The translations under genes were made by a program, and so were the position numbers. Source: Sinohyriopsis cumingii (taxonomy: Eukaryota; Mollusca; Bivalvia; Unionida; Unionidae). From it: a stretch of DNA of 64,000 nt. How positions within the stretch are numbered: the first letter of the stretch is position 1; each line of letters opens with the position of its first letter. The notes under the pieces are model-generated. The model did no database searches, had not been told where the DNA came from, and saw only the letters and a program-made list of their open reading frames with translations. Below are positions 9,621-21,049 of this stretch, piece by piece. The stretch covers positions 5,611,720 through 5,675,719 of the forward strand of contig CM068828.1 in assembly GCA_028554795.2 (NCBI GenBank), written 5' to 3'.

Positions 9621-9646
9621 CACACACACACACACACACACACACA
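9621..9646. repeat. (CA)n microsatellite
   Basis: Thirteen CA units in intron 1, abutting the foldback element. Confidence 0.9.
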
Positions 9647-9657
9647 TTGGGTTAATG

Positions 9658-9750
9658 CACAGGCACTTGATTCTGTTGAAACTAATGCGTATACTCACTG
9701 TGTTATATAGTGAGTATACGCATTAGTTTCCACAGAATCAAGTGCCTGTG
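9658..9750. mobile_element. 93-bp foldback MITE with target duplication
   Basis: Two 42-bp arms (9658-9699 and 9709-9750) are inverted copies with one mismatch around a 9-nt loop. The element is flanked by the direct repeat GGTTAATG (9650-9657 and 9751-9758), an 8-bp target duplication as in hAT elements. It has no coding capacity. Confidence 0.75.
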
Positions 9751-10010
9751 GGTTAATGTGACAAGCACAGTACTTGCATAAAAGCTTAATAACCTTATCA
9801 TGTAACGTGTAGAACAAATAATACATGTTTAATGTTGAACTGTTCATTGAGTTTTCTGTATCTGAATGTAGAACTGATCCTGTACAATGTTGATCTCATG
9901 CTTACAGTAGGCTGGATGCTAAAATTTTATTGTACATCTTTCAGTTATACCAGTAAATTTGTTATAAAGCATTGTATTGACTACAATTACAAACTGATCC
10001 CTAGTCATGA

Positions 10011-10100
10011 TAGTCCTACAATGTAAGACATAGCATATGTTGATTTTGTTTTAGTGCCCAAAATATAAATATCAGTGTCAAGGCTTTACATGTAGGACTA
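10011..10100. mobile_element. 90-bp MITE, TAGTCCTACA family
   Basis: Ends TAGTCCTACAATGTAAGAC and (inverted) TAGTCCTACATGTAAAGCC bound the element; flanks TAGTCATGA (10002-10010) and TAGTCTTGA (10101-10109) look like an 8-9 bp target duplication with one change. Related ends occur at 53.93 and 54.49 kb. Confidence 0.6.
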
Positions 10101-10342
10101 TAGTCTTGATAGGAAAGGATGTTGTAGTGCTACCAGAATATATGGCTAGCAGGTTATGTTATCAGTTAAAGTTTTGAGCTGCAGTCAAGTTAGTTTTATT
10201 GATGTGATTTTTTTATAGATCTATTATTATGTATTCTTGCTAAAATGAAGTATTTTAGTTCTAAGTGTTTAACACAGTGCACAAAGAAACATATTTAAAA
10301 CATGAATTATAATGCAAATGAATATTTAATTCATATTTTTAG

Positions 10343-10507
10343 TTACAAAGTTACAAAGAATATAGCAAAAGATGAACCGAAGCATACAGAACTGATGGCC
10401 AGTACATCTTCATGCTTCACATCAATATCTGGCCAAGTGCTTTAGCAACATACAGAGAGAATGAAGACACCTTCAGTATCTGAAGTATTTGCTATTGAAT
10501 CAGGAAG
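10343..10507 (+). pseudogene. Exon 2-like block of the host gene copy
   Basis: An acceptor (TTTTTAG) precedes a frame compatible with exon 1 that runs SYKVTKNIAKDEPKHTELMA and onward, meets a TAG at 10443, then stays open for 20 codons to a possible donor AG|GTAAAA. Either the exon ends early with the stop as the true end of a short product, or the TAG is a disabling mutation; the later exons favour the second. Confidence 0.45.
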
Positions 10508-11099
10508 GTAAAAATTAAGAAAAAAAATTGCAGATTTGTTTTGGAAGGAGTGTCATACAATTATCATTCCAATGAAACAATGACATAAAAAATGCAATGC
10601 TGATAAAGGACATTATTATAACTGTGCCAGCAAGGCTGAGTTCCCACTTCATACTTTTTTTAGTTTGAGTTAAGAAAAAAACACCCCTTGAATTTCACTT
10701 CCTCATAAGTGGGGTGGGATACTTCAGCTGTGCCACCTGATGCATGGAAAAAAGGCATAACTTGAAATGTCATTGTTTTGGTTAGGCAAAAAGTTCCAGT
10801 ATACTGTGCTGGCTAACCCAATAATCACAGCTATATTTCCCCCCCCCCCCAACTCACTACTTACAGGACCAGTGATTGTATATTGAAATTGTGTCTACAT
10901 ATCTCATATGCTTTCTTTATGCAGTTTCCCATTTATAGCTATGTCCCACATGTAGTTCTTGCTAACACCCTCTTCCCATCTATCCACTTAGCTCATGATG
11001 AATGCACATAGGACATATTTAATTTAAAAACAAAGTACTGAGATAACAGAGTTGAAGTTTTTTGTTGTTGACACTACTGACATTTAATTAGAAATTTAT

Positions 11100-11235
11100 T
11101 CATTAGGACTGGTGATAGAACTTATTTGGGATTTATTTCACAATACTGTAAGTAATTTTTAAATTTTCATTTTTTTTTCTTGGGAATTAAATGATTTGTT
11201 GATTTGTTTTAAAAAACTTGTTGGTTTTCACTCTT
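11100..11235. repeat. Dispersed repeat fragment, copy 1
   Basis: GGGATTTATTTCACAATACTGTAAGT...AACTTGTTGGTTTTC resembles stretches at about 42590-42715 and 44000-44110. The family is unknown; it may be a retroelement 3' region. Confidence 0.4.
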
Positions 11236-11331
11236 TACTGTTATAGAACTTTTGGAATTGGAAAGCTGTTTCTGTTTTGATGATTGCTCTTCATGCATTT
11301 TTAACTTTATTTTATCTACCTTCTTTTCAAG

Positions 11332-11436
11332 GTTGCCAAACAAAAGGAAAATACAGCTTTATTACAATGGTCCCAAGACATCATGAACCAGTTTTGGTTT
11401 TTGTGCAAGACTGCTAGCAGCTGTGAACAATTTTTG
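11332..11436 (+). pseudogene. Exon with NQFWFLCKTAS motif
   Basis: A 105-bp phase-0 block between acceptor TTTTCAAG and donor GTGAGT encodes 35 residues including WSQDIMNQFWFLCKTASS. It is the best preserved part of the central domain of the unnamed family and has no stop. Confidence 0.55.
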
Positions 11437-11825
11437 GTGAGTTCTCAGTCCATGTATTTGAAACAGATACATGTATATATAAACGTTTGCTACTGTATAC
11501 GTTTGTATGAAATCAAAATTACAGTGCATAATCCTTATCTTCTGATTTCTTTTAGTGTATATTCTATCCATATATATATACATCACCAGATCTTCTAGGT
11601 ATGTAGTCTATTAAAAGTAATTTATTTGAAATGTCAGAGTGATGTGGAATATTGAAGGAACATTGATCCAAGCAAAACTGCAATCCTGCTACATTAACTA
11701 TTAGCCAAATCTACAGTGAACTTTCACTTGATGATATAAATCAAGTTGTCTTATCAATATGGGGTCATCATGACAAAAGCGACCAGCTTTAGGTACTATA
11801 GGTATAGATTGTGGCATTCTTTCAG

Positions 11826-12013
11826 ATACACATGAATAGATCCTCTCACATGGCCAAGGCATTAGCAAATGTCTACATTAACCTTTGTTGGAGAATGAAG
11901 AGTAGACAAACCCTGGCTTGATCCCAAGAAGGATGCCAAAGTGCAGAAAATTTTGGCACAGGTGCTCTTGTACCAAGGTTCCTAAACAGAGTGGACTATT
12001 ACTTAAATTTCAG
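11826..12013 (+). pseudogene. Damaged exon with KPWLDPKKDAK and YYLNF motifs
   Basis: Acceptor TTCTTTCAG at 11825. Family motifs HEWI-like, KPWLDPKKDAKVQKIL and FLNRVDYYLNF occur in order but in different frames and with stops, so at least two frameshifts are present. The end TTCAG|GTATGA is a good donor that joins in phase (R) to the next exon. Confidence 0.5.
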
Positions 12014-12394
12014 GTATGACATTTCAGGATTGCAGCAGTTGCATGGTATTTAAAAGATAAATGTGAAGACCAATTTAAATGCTGTTAGTTTCAACTTAAG
12101 AATAAATTACTGTATATAGTTACCATTTGAAGATCCGAATAAGTTAGCATTCTTAAGATGTGTGCACATGATACATGTACAGTGACTCTCCTTTTCAAGT
12201 CATTGGTAAGTTCAGGTATAATACATGCACATCAGGCATAAACAATTCCATGACACTATTATCAATAAACACTTCAGTAAAGATTTTATGTATGCAAAAT
12301 TTACCAACAGTAATGATTATTTAATAATTGTATTAATCTGTTAGCAGATTACAAATGACACATGGTACAAGATACATGTTTTTGATAATTGCAG

Positions 12395-13057
12395 AAGCAC
12401 TGCTGAGCTTGAAGTTTTTCATTGGCAGATCATGATGTACTGTGCCAAGAGATTTTCATTCATCCCTCCTGTGTACAGATCCTGATGTACTGTACCAAGA
12501 GATTTTCATACATCCCTCCTGTGTACAGATCATGATGTACAGTGCCAAGAGATTTTCATACAGTCCTCCTGTGTACAGATCATGATGTACAGTGCCAAGA
12601 GATTTTCATACATCCCTCCTGTGTACAGATCCTGATGTACTGTGCCAAGAGAGTTTCATACATCCCTCCTGTGTACAGATCATGATGTACTGTGCCAAGA
12701 GATTTTCATAATCCCTCCTATGTACAGATCATGATGTACTGTGCCAAGAGATTTTCATACATCCCTCCTGTGTACAGATCATGATGTACTGTGCCAAGAG
12801 ATTTTCATACATCCCTCCTGTGTACAGATCATGATGTACTGTGCCAAGAGATTTTCATACATCCTCCTGCGTACAGATCATGATGTACTGTGCCAAGAGA
12901 TTTTCATACATCCCTCCTGCGTACAGATCATGATGTACTGTGCCAAGAGATTTTCATACATCCCTCCTGTGTACAGGATTAGGAATGAGCTAACTGCTTT
13001 GGATCACAATATCCATAGTGGAGGAGGTGTAATGAGAAACAAAGAAGGGGAGATAGT
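12395..13057 (+). pseudogene. Exon disrupted by its own tandem amplification
   Basis: Acceptor TTGCAG at 12389-12394. The frame begins STAELEVFHWQIMMYCAKRF, then enters the 50-bp array, and after the array resumes as RIRNELTALDHNIHSGGGVM. The array unit is itself the coding segment IMMYCAKRFSYIPPVYR. Reading straight through reaches TGA in unit 2 (12483-12485). The 3' border is uncertain; GTAAGC at 13058 is the best donor but its phase does not match the next block, so a small exon may be missing. Confidence 0.6.
12431..12976. repeat. Exon-derived minisatellite, 11 x about 50 bp
   Basis: Units start at 12431, 12481, 12531, 12581, 12631, 12681, 12730, 12780, 12830, 12879 and 12929; units 6 and 9 have 49 bp, the last 48. 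The consensus begins CATGATGTACTGTGCCAAGA and ends CCTCCTGTGTACAGAT, with few substitutions, so the growth is recent or homogenised. Each unit ends in a pyrimidine-rich CCCTCCTGTGTACAG resembling a splice acceptor. Confidence 0.92.
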
Positions 13058-13725
13058 GTAAGCTTGTTTCACTACAGGAAATTAGAAATAATTTTATATA
13101 TTGATTGTACATTATGATCCCTGCCTGGAGATCATACAAATGGAATATTATTCACATGTACAAGTCATGAAAACTTTGTATTAGATACAAGTCATTTTAA
13201 CAATCGACACATATTCTTTTAATATTTTGGTAAGGAATCTTAATATTTTCATGCATACAGATCTTGTAATTAATATTGTTATCATTCTAATGATAATTAT
13301 TTTGGTTCAAGCAATGCAAGTCTAATAATTAGATCCAATGATATGTATTGCACTTTCCCAGGGGACTGACACACTTTATTAAGGATATTTGGGGTTCATG
13401 GAATTTCCTCAGGATGTTTGGGGAAGATGCTGTCATCGTGATGATTACTAGCTAATACCTGTTCATGAAAACATGTTGTCTTCTGAAGGAATGGGCAAAA
13501 ATGCATCCTGTCTCACATTGTACTTTGTAGATAGAACAAATCAGAACAAAAACAACCTCTCATCAGCTCCTTGGGAACTGGTAATGAGGCTCTAATATTA
13601 GGTGAAAAGTTAATATGGGTTAGCATAGGGATGTTTGTCAAACATGTTAAGGAAATAAAATTTTCTTTAAACTGATATCATTGATGTTATAACAAAAAAT
13701 AGCAGCAGATAGTCTACCCTTGCAG

Positions 13726-13917
13726 GAAAAGAAAACATATCACCACATCAGGGAGTTTATACAGAAAGCCCTCATCTGTCGACTTGAGGGACAGCAGGGT
13801 ATGTAGAGGAGAAGAGAAATAAAGGAAGATGATCCCAGGAGAATTTGTATAAACCTGGCACCTCAAGAACCACCATCAACTCTAGTTTTGGTCAAGGAGA
13901 AGATCTCTCGATTTTAG
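13726..13917 (+). pseudogene. Last exon of the host gene copy
   Basis: Acceptor CCCTTGCAG precedes EKKTYHHIREFIQKALICRL, then a TAG at 13804-13806, then an open frame to the natural-looking end LVLVKEKISRF and TAG (13915-13917). The conserved C-terminus after the inner TAG shows the stop is a mutation rather than the gene end. Confidence 0.55.
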
Positions 13918-15076
13918 TTATGTCTGATATATGGAGGTGTCTGCTAAGGCAGGTTACACTTTATACAATATCCTGTAAATATCAGTAGCTGAAAATAAAA
14001 TAATGTATAATACTGTATCTGCAATTGCTGAAAACTTTTTATATTGATTATTTATGACCTTCATGGTGCCCACATTGTTTATAAGCAGAAATAGACTGGT
14101 GTTAAAAAACTCTGAATGAAAACATTATTATGTGAATTTACAAGACAACAAAGAATTAAGCCAACTGTGTTCATTTATATACAAATTCGTACATGCAAGA
14201 AAGTGTTTAAATTCACGTAAGCTTGGAGGGGATGAAGCCAGTGTATTGTCCATCCAGATATTTGTCATGTATCTGCCAGAAACAGCAAGAGGGAATTACA
14301 TGTCTCTGTCCAGACCCAAGCCTTCCATGTTGCTGTAGTATGAACTGCTTATAAGGCAGCGTGTCTGTTGGCACTCATCAAGTCAGCTTTATCACTGAGG
14401 ACAAGAACATCCCATCGGTACATCCTGGCCAAGGCAATTACAGCCTTATCAAGGATTAGAACTTGAAAATCCTGAAAAATTATTCCAATTATATGCTATA
14501 ACTAAATTTTAAAAAAATATATATTTTAAAAAAATAATAGGAACATGCACTTATTCAAATGTTATTCCTCTTCAGTCAGCAAATTCCAGTGTAAAATACA
14601 CATGGATCAAAACTGCACACAGTTTTTATTTTGACATTAGCACTGAGAGTTCCATCACACTAGAACTGATATTAAGTGTAGTTTATGTTAAGATAGATAT
14701 CTCAAAACTTTTGTGGAGCATTTATAGATGTCAGAGACTCCTGCATTGGGATCAAATAGGAATGGCTGATTGCAGATGAAGATAATAGTTACATAAGAAT
14801 TTTATCCTTGTATCATCATCAGCTTAGATTTGTTTAGCATAGTGAGGTACCCACATTGAAACCAGGTAACGAAAAGAATCTACTTGATGAGTATCAGTTG
14901 TAAATAAAAAAGTCCTTATCATTTGCATATGTATGCATGTCTGTTTTTGTATGGCTTACAATTTTAAAATTCTTTCACAGTGGTTGCAAAGAAATAATCT
15001 AAGCATATGCCTCATTTGGTTAGCAGTCTCGCTAAAAGTCTTGAAACTCCTTACGTTAAATAAACTCTTAAGCATA
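13918..15076. other. No gene recognised
   Basis: AT-rich sequence downstream of the pseudogene; the open frame at 14132-14338 shows no recognisable features. An AT-rich near-palindrome (AAAAAAATATATATTTTAAAAAAAT) lies at about 14511-14535. Confidence 0.4.
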
Positions 15077-15262
15077 CTAAGAATAATGCATTAAGCGACA
15101 GTATGCATAATAAACAAAAATTGACACATTGATTACTGGCAAAAGTGATAAGCAAAGCTGTCTCTGACAATACACCCTTTCGAGGTCTGTGGGCATCTCC
15201 CTACATTTTCCACACACCATTCTCATAATCCTGTGTTGGGGGCTGGGTGATAACCACCACAC
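15077..15262 (-). pseudogene. P2X7 receptor C-terminal-domain-like fragment
   Basis: The minus-strand frame contains VCGKCREMPTDLERVYCQRQ, close to the Zn-binding cysteine motif (C.C..MPT..E..CC) of the P2X7 intracellular C-terminal domain, which is widespread as a stand-alone module in invertebrate genomes. Here one Cys of the final pair is Tyr and the domain is cut off soon after (LSLLP). No neighbouring exon is seen. A dispersed domain fragment is more likely than a gene. Confidence 0.5.
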
Positions 15263-15469
15263 TGCCTTTAACCTGGCTCCAATACATTAAAGACAAGGCT
15301 GGGTTGGAAATGCAACATCTTATGAACAGTTCCCTCAGCCGGTCTGTTTCCACACTTATGATCTCCTGGAATTGGTTTTTAGAGATTAAGCATACTGAAT
15401 CCTTGTATATATGTGTGGTACAAAAAGTTTGAAAGCTAAAATCATGATACCATGGAAATTTCAGCATTT

Positions 15470-16276
15470 ACAACAATCATGTATCAATTATTAATCTTTA
15501 CATGCCCACCTTGGAAATGGAAGTCATTGCAAATGTTGTAGTGTAAGAGTAACTACCAATGTTTTAATTGGATGTGTAAATGGATGCAGTATTTTTATTT
15601 TATCGGTACAAAATGCAAGTTACACATTCATAGGCAGCTGCTACACATAACCTGTATACAGAAAGAGGTTTTTCTATATTGTAGCCAACATACCTGTCAA
15701 GTTATTCATATTTTTTGTGATATATATTTTGTACATATAAGCCTTGGCAATAACATGCTCAAGGAATACATAAAATTTATTGAAAGAATTAAAGACGTTT
15801 CAAAATTGCCATTGAATCAAGTAAAATTTTTATTACAGAAATCATTTGCAGTAATCACCAGTTCAGAGGTGGAAAAACTGAAGCCAAGCAGACTGGGCAA
15901 TTTAAATTCTTACCCAAAAATGTTAGATCAGATATGAAGAAAAAAAATCTCTTTCTTGCAAGCCTTCTTGTAAATCTAAATTCTGGACAAATAAAACATT
16001 TTAGGATTATCAAGTCCTTATGTTTATCATGATAGTACATATATAGTATTATCTTAACATATTTTGGGGCTTTAGAAATACACATTAAGGCATGCATTAT
16101 ATTTAAAACAGAAGAATAAAAGTGTAGTATTTATTTTACAAGACTTAAATGGATGTATGAATTTGTACAGGTCTTATTTTTTTTTAAAAATGCATTCTAG
16201 TCCGGTCAAATCGCTGAACTTCAAAGTAAGATTGCATAGACTTCTGGTTACCATTTTGTTTTTTAAAAATAAAAAT
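15470..16276. other. No gene recognised
   Basis: AT-rich; an open frame at 15572-15937 shows no recognisable domain and is not supported. Confidence 0.4.
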
Positions 16277-16515
16277 GGTTGATGTTGTTGGCTTTAACGC
16301 TATTTTTCAGCACAAGATAGGCTATACATGGTGGCCAGTATTAGTGGTGGAGGAAGTACCCAGGAAAACCCCGGAAAGAACCACTGACCAATGGGAAGCT
16401 ACTGGCTAGCTTTCTCACATACCCACATTGGCCGAACCCAAGAATTTAACCTACACAGACAAAGGTGAGATGGTAGTGATCCGTATCGGTGAGCGCTTTA
16501 GACCACTCTGAGCCC
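16277..16515 (-). mobile_element. tRNA-derived SINE, family 1, copy 2
   Basis: Same body as the copy at 3211 (GCTTTAACGCTATTTTTCAG..., AGGAAGTACCCAGGAAAACC..., CGCTTTAGACCACTC). Flanking AATAAAAA-type sequences are possible target duplications. It lies just 3' of the LINE. Confidence 0.75.
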
Positions 16516-16619
16516 CCAAACAATAAAAACAATAAATTTATTGCTTAAAATGGAAAAAGAGCAAGTCAGTCTTAACAGTATTGAATATTTGTATGCCACT
16601 AGTGTAGATCACTAACACA

Positions 16620-19300
16620 TATATATGAAATGATTTTAGCTAATCAACCTTTAGGCCTTCATACAAAGGAATTTATCTATTTTAGCTGCATCTCTGAAGC
16701 TACTGTATATATTGCTATGTTTTTATCATTTGAATTACTCCATACTGTATTACAGTAGTCTAAATAGGGTTGTATGTAACTTATAAAATAGTTTTCTGCA
16801 CCTTTCAGGGAGAAAATGTCTTATCCTACTGAAAAGCAATAAACTTGAATTAACTTTTTTACTGACATATTTGATATGTTCAGTCCATGATAGGTTATTA
16901 TCTACCAAAACACCAAGTAGTCTATCATGACAAACCATTTGGAAATTTTTATCCTTCCTTATCAGACGTAGTTCATCACTACCAAGATTTGTTCTTTTTT
17001 GCCATGTTGAGATAAGTAATATTTTAGTTTTACCAGTATTTACCACCATGCCATTGCATGTGCACCAGTTTTCCAGTTTGTTTAGGGCGTCCTGTAAAAA
17101 AAAATTTAGTTCATGCTTTGTGTTTTGGATGTCTGACAATATTGTGTCATCTGCATAGAGATCTGTAGATGAAATTGATTCCATTAGCACAAAGTGGTAG
17201 GCCAATAATGTGCGTGTGTGTGTGTGTGTGATTTGGGTTTTTAATGTAGGCCATTAATAAATACATGTAATAGCAATAGTAATGGACCTAGAATTGAATT
17301 TTGTGGTACTCCGTATCTAATTGTTCCAGGTTCAGACAGAACATTATTTATTTAAACATGTGTTCTCTCACTTAAGTATGAAGTAAACCATCTAATTATG
17401 TTTTCATAACAATGGTAAATTTTTAGTTTCTTCAAAAGGATTTTATGATCCAACATGTCATAAACTTTCCTGAAATCTACAAATAGAGATCCCATTATTC
17501 TACCTTGGTCAAGTGCTTGAAGCCATTTATCAGCTGGAGAGATCAAGTCAGTCTCACAGGAATGTGTTTGTCTAAAGCCTGATTGATTAGGTGTAACAGC
17601 AAGAGTTTCATTAAATATGACATCAACGAGTCATGTACATATTTTTCAATCAATTTTGACAAGTTTGGTAGCATTGAAATTGGCTGGTAGTTATCAGTAT
17701 CATTCTTAGAATCAGATTTGTGCATAGGCATTACTTTTGCAGTTTTCCACATTTTGTGGACAGATGAGGCTGCAATATTTAAACTGAGTATGAATGTTGT
17801 GCTATCGGAAACAGCTGAAACAGAAGTTTTAATGAGTGGTGGACCAATCTGAAAGCCCAGTAGCTTTCTTGTTATCAAGTTTACTGAGACATTTATTAAC
17901 AAATTTTTTTTTATACCTGTGGGATAGAGAAACATACCTTCTTAGGGATTGTGTTAGTTCATTAAAGTTGTTTCCTACCACTGGTTCTTTTAACTTAGTG
18001 GTAATGATATTGAAAAAACATTTGCAATGTCAGGGTCATCAGTGACTTTGGTGTCATTTACCAGAAGTGAGTGAATTTTATTTGTCTGATCTTTGTGTTA
18101 CCTCAATGAGTTCACTGAAGACTTTCCAAATGGAGTTGGTGTTGCTCTTTGTGTTTTCAAGCATTGATTGATAAAAAGATTTTTTATAGCCTTTTTAATC
18201 ATGCTTGTTATGTTATTTCCCCATACTTTATATTGTGCATGGTTTCCCGTAGCCTTCAATTGGTCTCGTGACTTCATAGTATCTAGGATTTCAGTAGTAA
18301 ATGAAAATTAGGTTGGATTTCATACTTTATGTACTTTAGTGGTGGACGCTTAGAGACTACATCCATCAATAAGTCAGTCAACACCCTCAGAGCTTCATCT
18401 ATGTCATCAAAATTTTGGATAATATTCCATGGAACTTTATAAAGGTCATCTTGAAATTGTTCTTTACTTCAATTTTGGAAAGATCTGTAAGTGATAGTTT
18501 TGTGTGAATTTTTCCTATTTCGCTTGCATTTAACCTTTCTTGTCAAAAAAGCAGAATAGTGGTCACTAAGACCAACATTTGGTACATTAACGCAAGTCAC
18601 ATTGTCTGGTAGGTTGGTATAAATGGGATAAATAAGAGTGCTTGATTTTTCTGTTACCCTTGTGGGTTCACTTACCAGCTGCACTAGACCTAATGATTCA
18701 ATAAATTCCATCCAGTTGTTCCTTATTTGTGTGTTGAGAAGGTCCTTATTTATATTACTGAGTATATATGTTTTTTTCTCCTATGCAAGAACATTTTCTA
18801 TTTGTTTCAAAAAATTATCATTCCAAATTGCTCTGGAGGAAGGTGGCCTAAATGAAATCGACTAGGAATGACTTTGTATTATTTTGAGAAATTTCCACCC
18901 AGATACTCCAATTTCATGTGAATCCAAGTCGGGTTTCCTTTTTGCATTTACTTCTTCCCTAATGTATACAAGACCTCCCCCTGCCGTCTCTCTGTGCCTG
19001 TGTAATGGTTTATTGTAGCCTTGACAATGAAATAGATTATCATTGTGGTTAGCATATAATTTTGGTTTCAGTGAGTCCTAAAACATGCATATTATTTTCC
19101 TTGGAAGACAACATTACCTTAATCTGTTCTATTTTTTCCACTATACCTTGTACATTTAAGTGACCCATGTTAAAATCTTGTGTATTTAGTTTCGTATCAG
19201 TTATATGTATGTCATCATGCATTGGGGTACTCTATGAGATTGTCTCCATGCTACTTTTTAATTTTGGCATTATATAAGGTGGCCATATAAATGAGGTGGC
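16620..19300 (-). mobile_element. Degraded non-LTR retrotransposon (LINE) with EN and RT
   Basis: On the minus strand, from 19.3 kb down, come endonuclease fragments (RHRETAGGGLVYIREEV near 19.0-18.95 kb; FRPPSSRAIWNDNF near 18.85 kb; VGLSDHYSAFLTRKV at about 18.57 kb), then reverse transcriptase blocks: NYQPISMLPNLSKLIEKYV (17.69-17.64 kb), GSLFVDFRKVYDMLDHKILL (about 17.45 kb) and the catalytic LYADDTI (17.16 kb), ending in a thumb-like LPERCRKLFYKLHTTL (about 16.78 kb). Motif order suits a jockey/CR1-type element. Several frameshifts and stops break it; two RT blocks overlap in different frames at 17545. No ORF1 or clear tail is seen, and the 5' end is approximate. Confidence 0.75.
17209..17230. 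repeat. (GT)n microsatellite inside the LINE
   Basis: About ten GT units directly upstream (plus strand) of the RT fragment boundary. Confidence 0.85.
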
Positions 19301-21032
19301 CTCTGTATTTTCTACAGTATCTGTGCATGGTCTTCCTTTATGATCAAATGATATTGGGGTGGTGTGGTGCGTAGCAACAAAAGGTTAAGCAGTTTAAACA
19401 TACATTGTTTGGTAAAATAAATAATTCTATAATACAAGTATGCATTTTCTAAGTTGTGCAGAACACTACTGACTTAGATATTAGAGTCTTTGCTAAGTTA
19501 CTTAGTACCAAACATTTTTCAGTATGTATCAATACTTGTTTTGCAAGATATAAATAAACAATTACCCTCATCCTTGTCTGCCTTGTTTGAACTATGTGTA
19601 GAGCTTGGTCAGCTCTGTTTTCAGGTTGCACATCATGTCTTCCTCCTCTTCTCCACTGGTTCTTGCTCCATGCCTCGTCCTTCCTCTCCCTCTGTCTCTA
19701 AAGATCGCTCTGGAATTGTGCTTGAAAGTGAGCTGATTTAAGTCTCTCTAATGAATTTTAATATGTAAAAGTATTTCATAATTTGATGACTTACATATTC
19801 ATGATTACATATCAAACTTATCGGACTATAGTGCTAACTGAGAATCAGAAATTAATACATAAGAAGTTGTGATTTGATGTAAGTTTTCTGGGCTGGAACA
19901 GGTCAAGTGTTGGGTGGGTGGGGGTCCAAAATTTAAAAAGGGACCCTACTTTCCTCGAATGGGCACCAGAGTAAAGTTTAAGTGTATATTTACTCAGTGT
20001 GCATAATACCCAATAAGCATGCGCAAGATTAAAATGGTGGTCAAGTGACAAGTGACTGTACGTCCGTGTGTGTGTATGTGTACCTTTTATAATCTGGCCC
20101 TGAGTTTTGGACCTGGATTCCATATTCCAGTCGCATATTTAAAAAAAAGAACTTATTAAAAACAAGAACCTCTACATATTTGATATTACACAAGAATTGC
20201 CATTTAAATATTATTTTATCAGTTGGCATACATAAATGTCCCAAATTTTTTGCAAGAAAATTTAAACTACCAAAAGGTTTAGTTTTACATCATCTGCAAT
20301 CATGACTGGTTGCCGTTTATACCTACTACATGTACAGGTATATGGGTTGTTTTCACTGACGTCACGCTAAGTGTAATGCTACAGACATATCTGTTTCCAA
20401 GGAATAAGCATCGTATCTGAGAAGGAGACGAGGGGCCAATCAAATAGTCTCATCTGGAACAGATATCGTACAGGAAAAATAACAGCTTCCAATTATTATC
20501 GTGCAGGCCACACTAGCATTTCACAGCCATCTCTGAAGGTACAATTTGTGCATCTTAACATTAGTTAAGAGTAAACATGTCAATAATAAACTTGTGAACA
20601 GTGAATTATCAATGAAAGATAACCCCAATCTTCTGTTGTTTTTTTTAAGACTACTAAAAAGTTTGTTTTCTAGACTCGAAACACGATCGTGTCCGGGTTT
20701 CGGAATGCAAAATCATGTTTTCAGCATGACACGCCGTGTTAGCGATTTGATTAAATCCAGATCTCCACTTAAGGTAGGATAGTGGTGATCTGATTTTAAT
20801 CAGAATGCGCCGTGTTATGGCAGGTATATCAACATCTTGAAAATACATTTAATTATTTCGACAAGCCCGACGGGCCCGATCCAAAATTGGAGGGGCCACT
20901 GGCGTTCGGGCTATCGGATTTCTGGAGCACTGTGTTTTTAGCAGATATTTAAATTCATATTTAAAATCCTTAAAGAACGAAATCTTTCTACAGTGAGAGT
21001 TGCCCAGATCAACGAGAGAAGGGCTAATAACA
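19301..21032. other. No gene recognised; CRE-bearing stretch
   Basis: A perfect TGACGTCA lies near 20357, followed by a GC-richer 150 bp that could be an old promoter. CCCGACGGGCCCGATCC at about 20865-20881 looks like part of a repeat. No coding frame is supported. Confidence 0.35.
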
Positions 21033-21049
21033 ATTATATATAAAGAAAA

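Larger units (their letters stand above)
9082..13917 (+). pseudogene. Decayed intron-containing host gene of an unnamed invertebrate family
   Basis: Six exon-like blocks on the plus strand read in a consistent order: 9082-9281, 10343-10507, 11332-11436, about 11826-12013, 12395-13057 and 13726-13917. Their peptides match, in order, a family I recall as common and uncharacterised in molluscs, cnidarians and fish, whose middle part has a transposase-like or RNase H-like look (HFWYCC-type motif, HEW, KPWLDP, YYLNFR, LDHN, then a C-terminal EKISRF*). Damage is clear: in-frame TAG codons at 10443-10445 and 13804-13806, frameshifts and a stop in the 11.8 kb block, a missing central part, and an 11-fold 50-bp expansion inside the 12.4 kb exon. 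The promoter still looks intact. The family name and function are not known to me. Confidence 0.6.

Noticed and set aside
12431-12976. CRISPR-like array or ordinary satellite
   Set aside because: Units are directly abutting with no spacers, the sequence is eukaryotic, and the unit is exon code.
12741-13061. 106-codon open frame across the repeat array as a repeat protein
   Set aside because: It arises because the 50-bp units cycle through frames; the peptide (MPRDFHTSLL, HDVLCQEIF) is frame-shifted family code.
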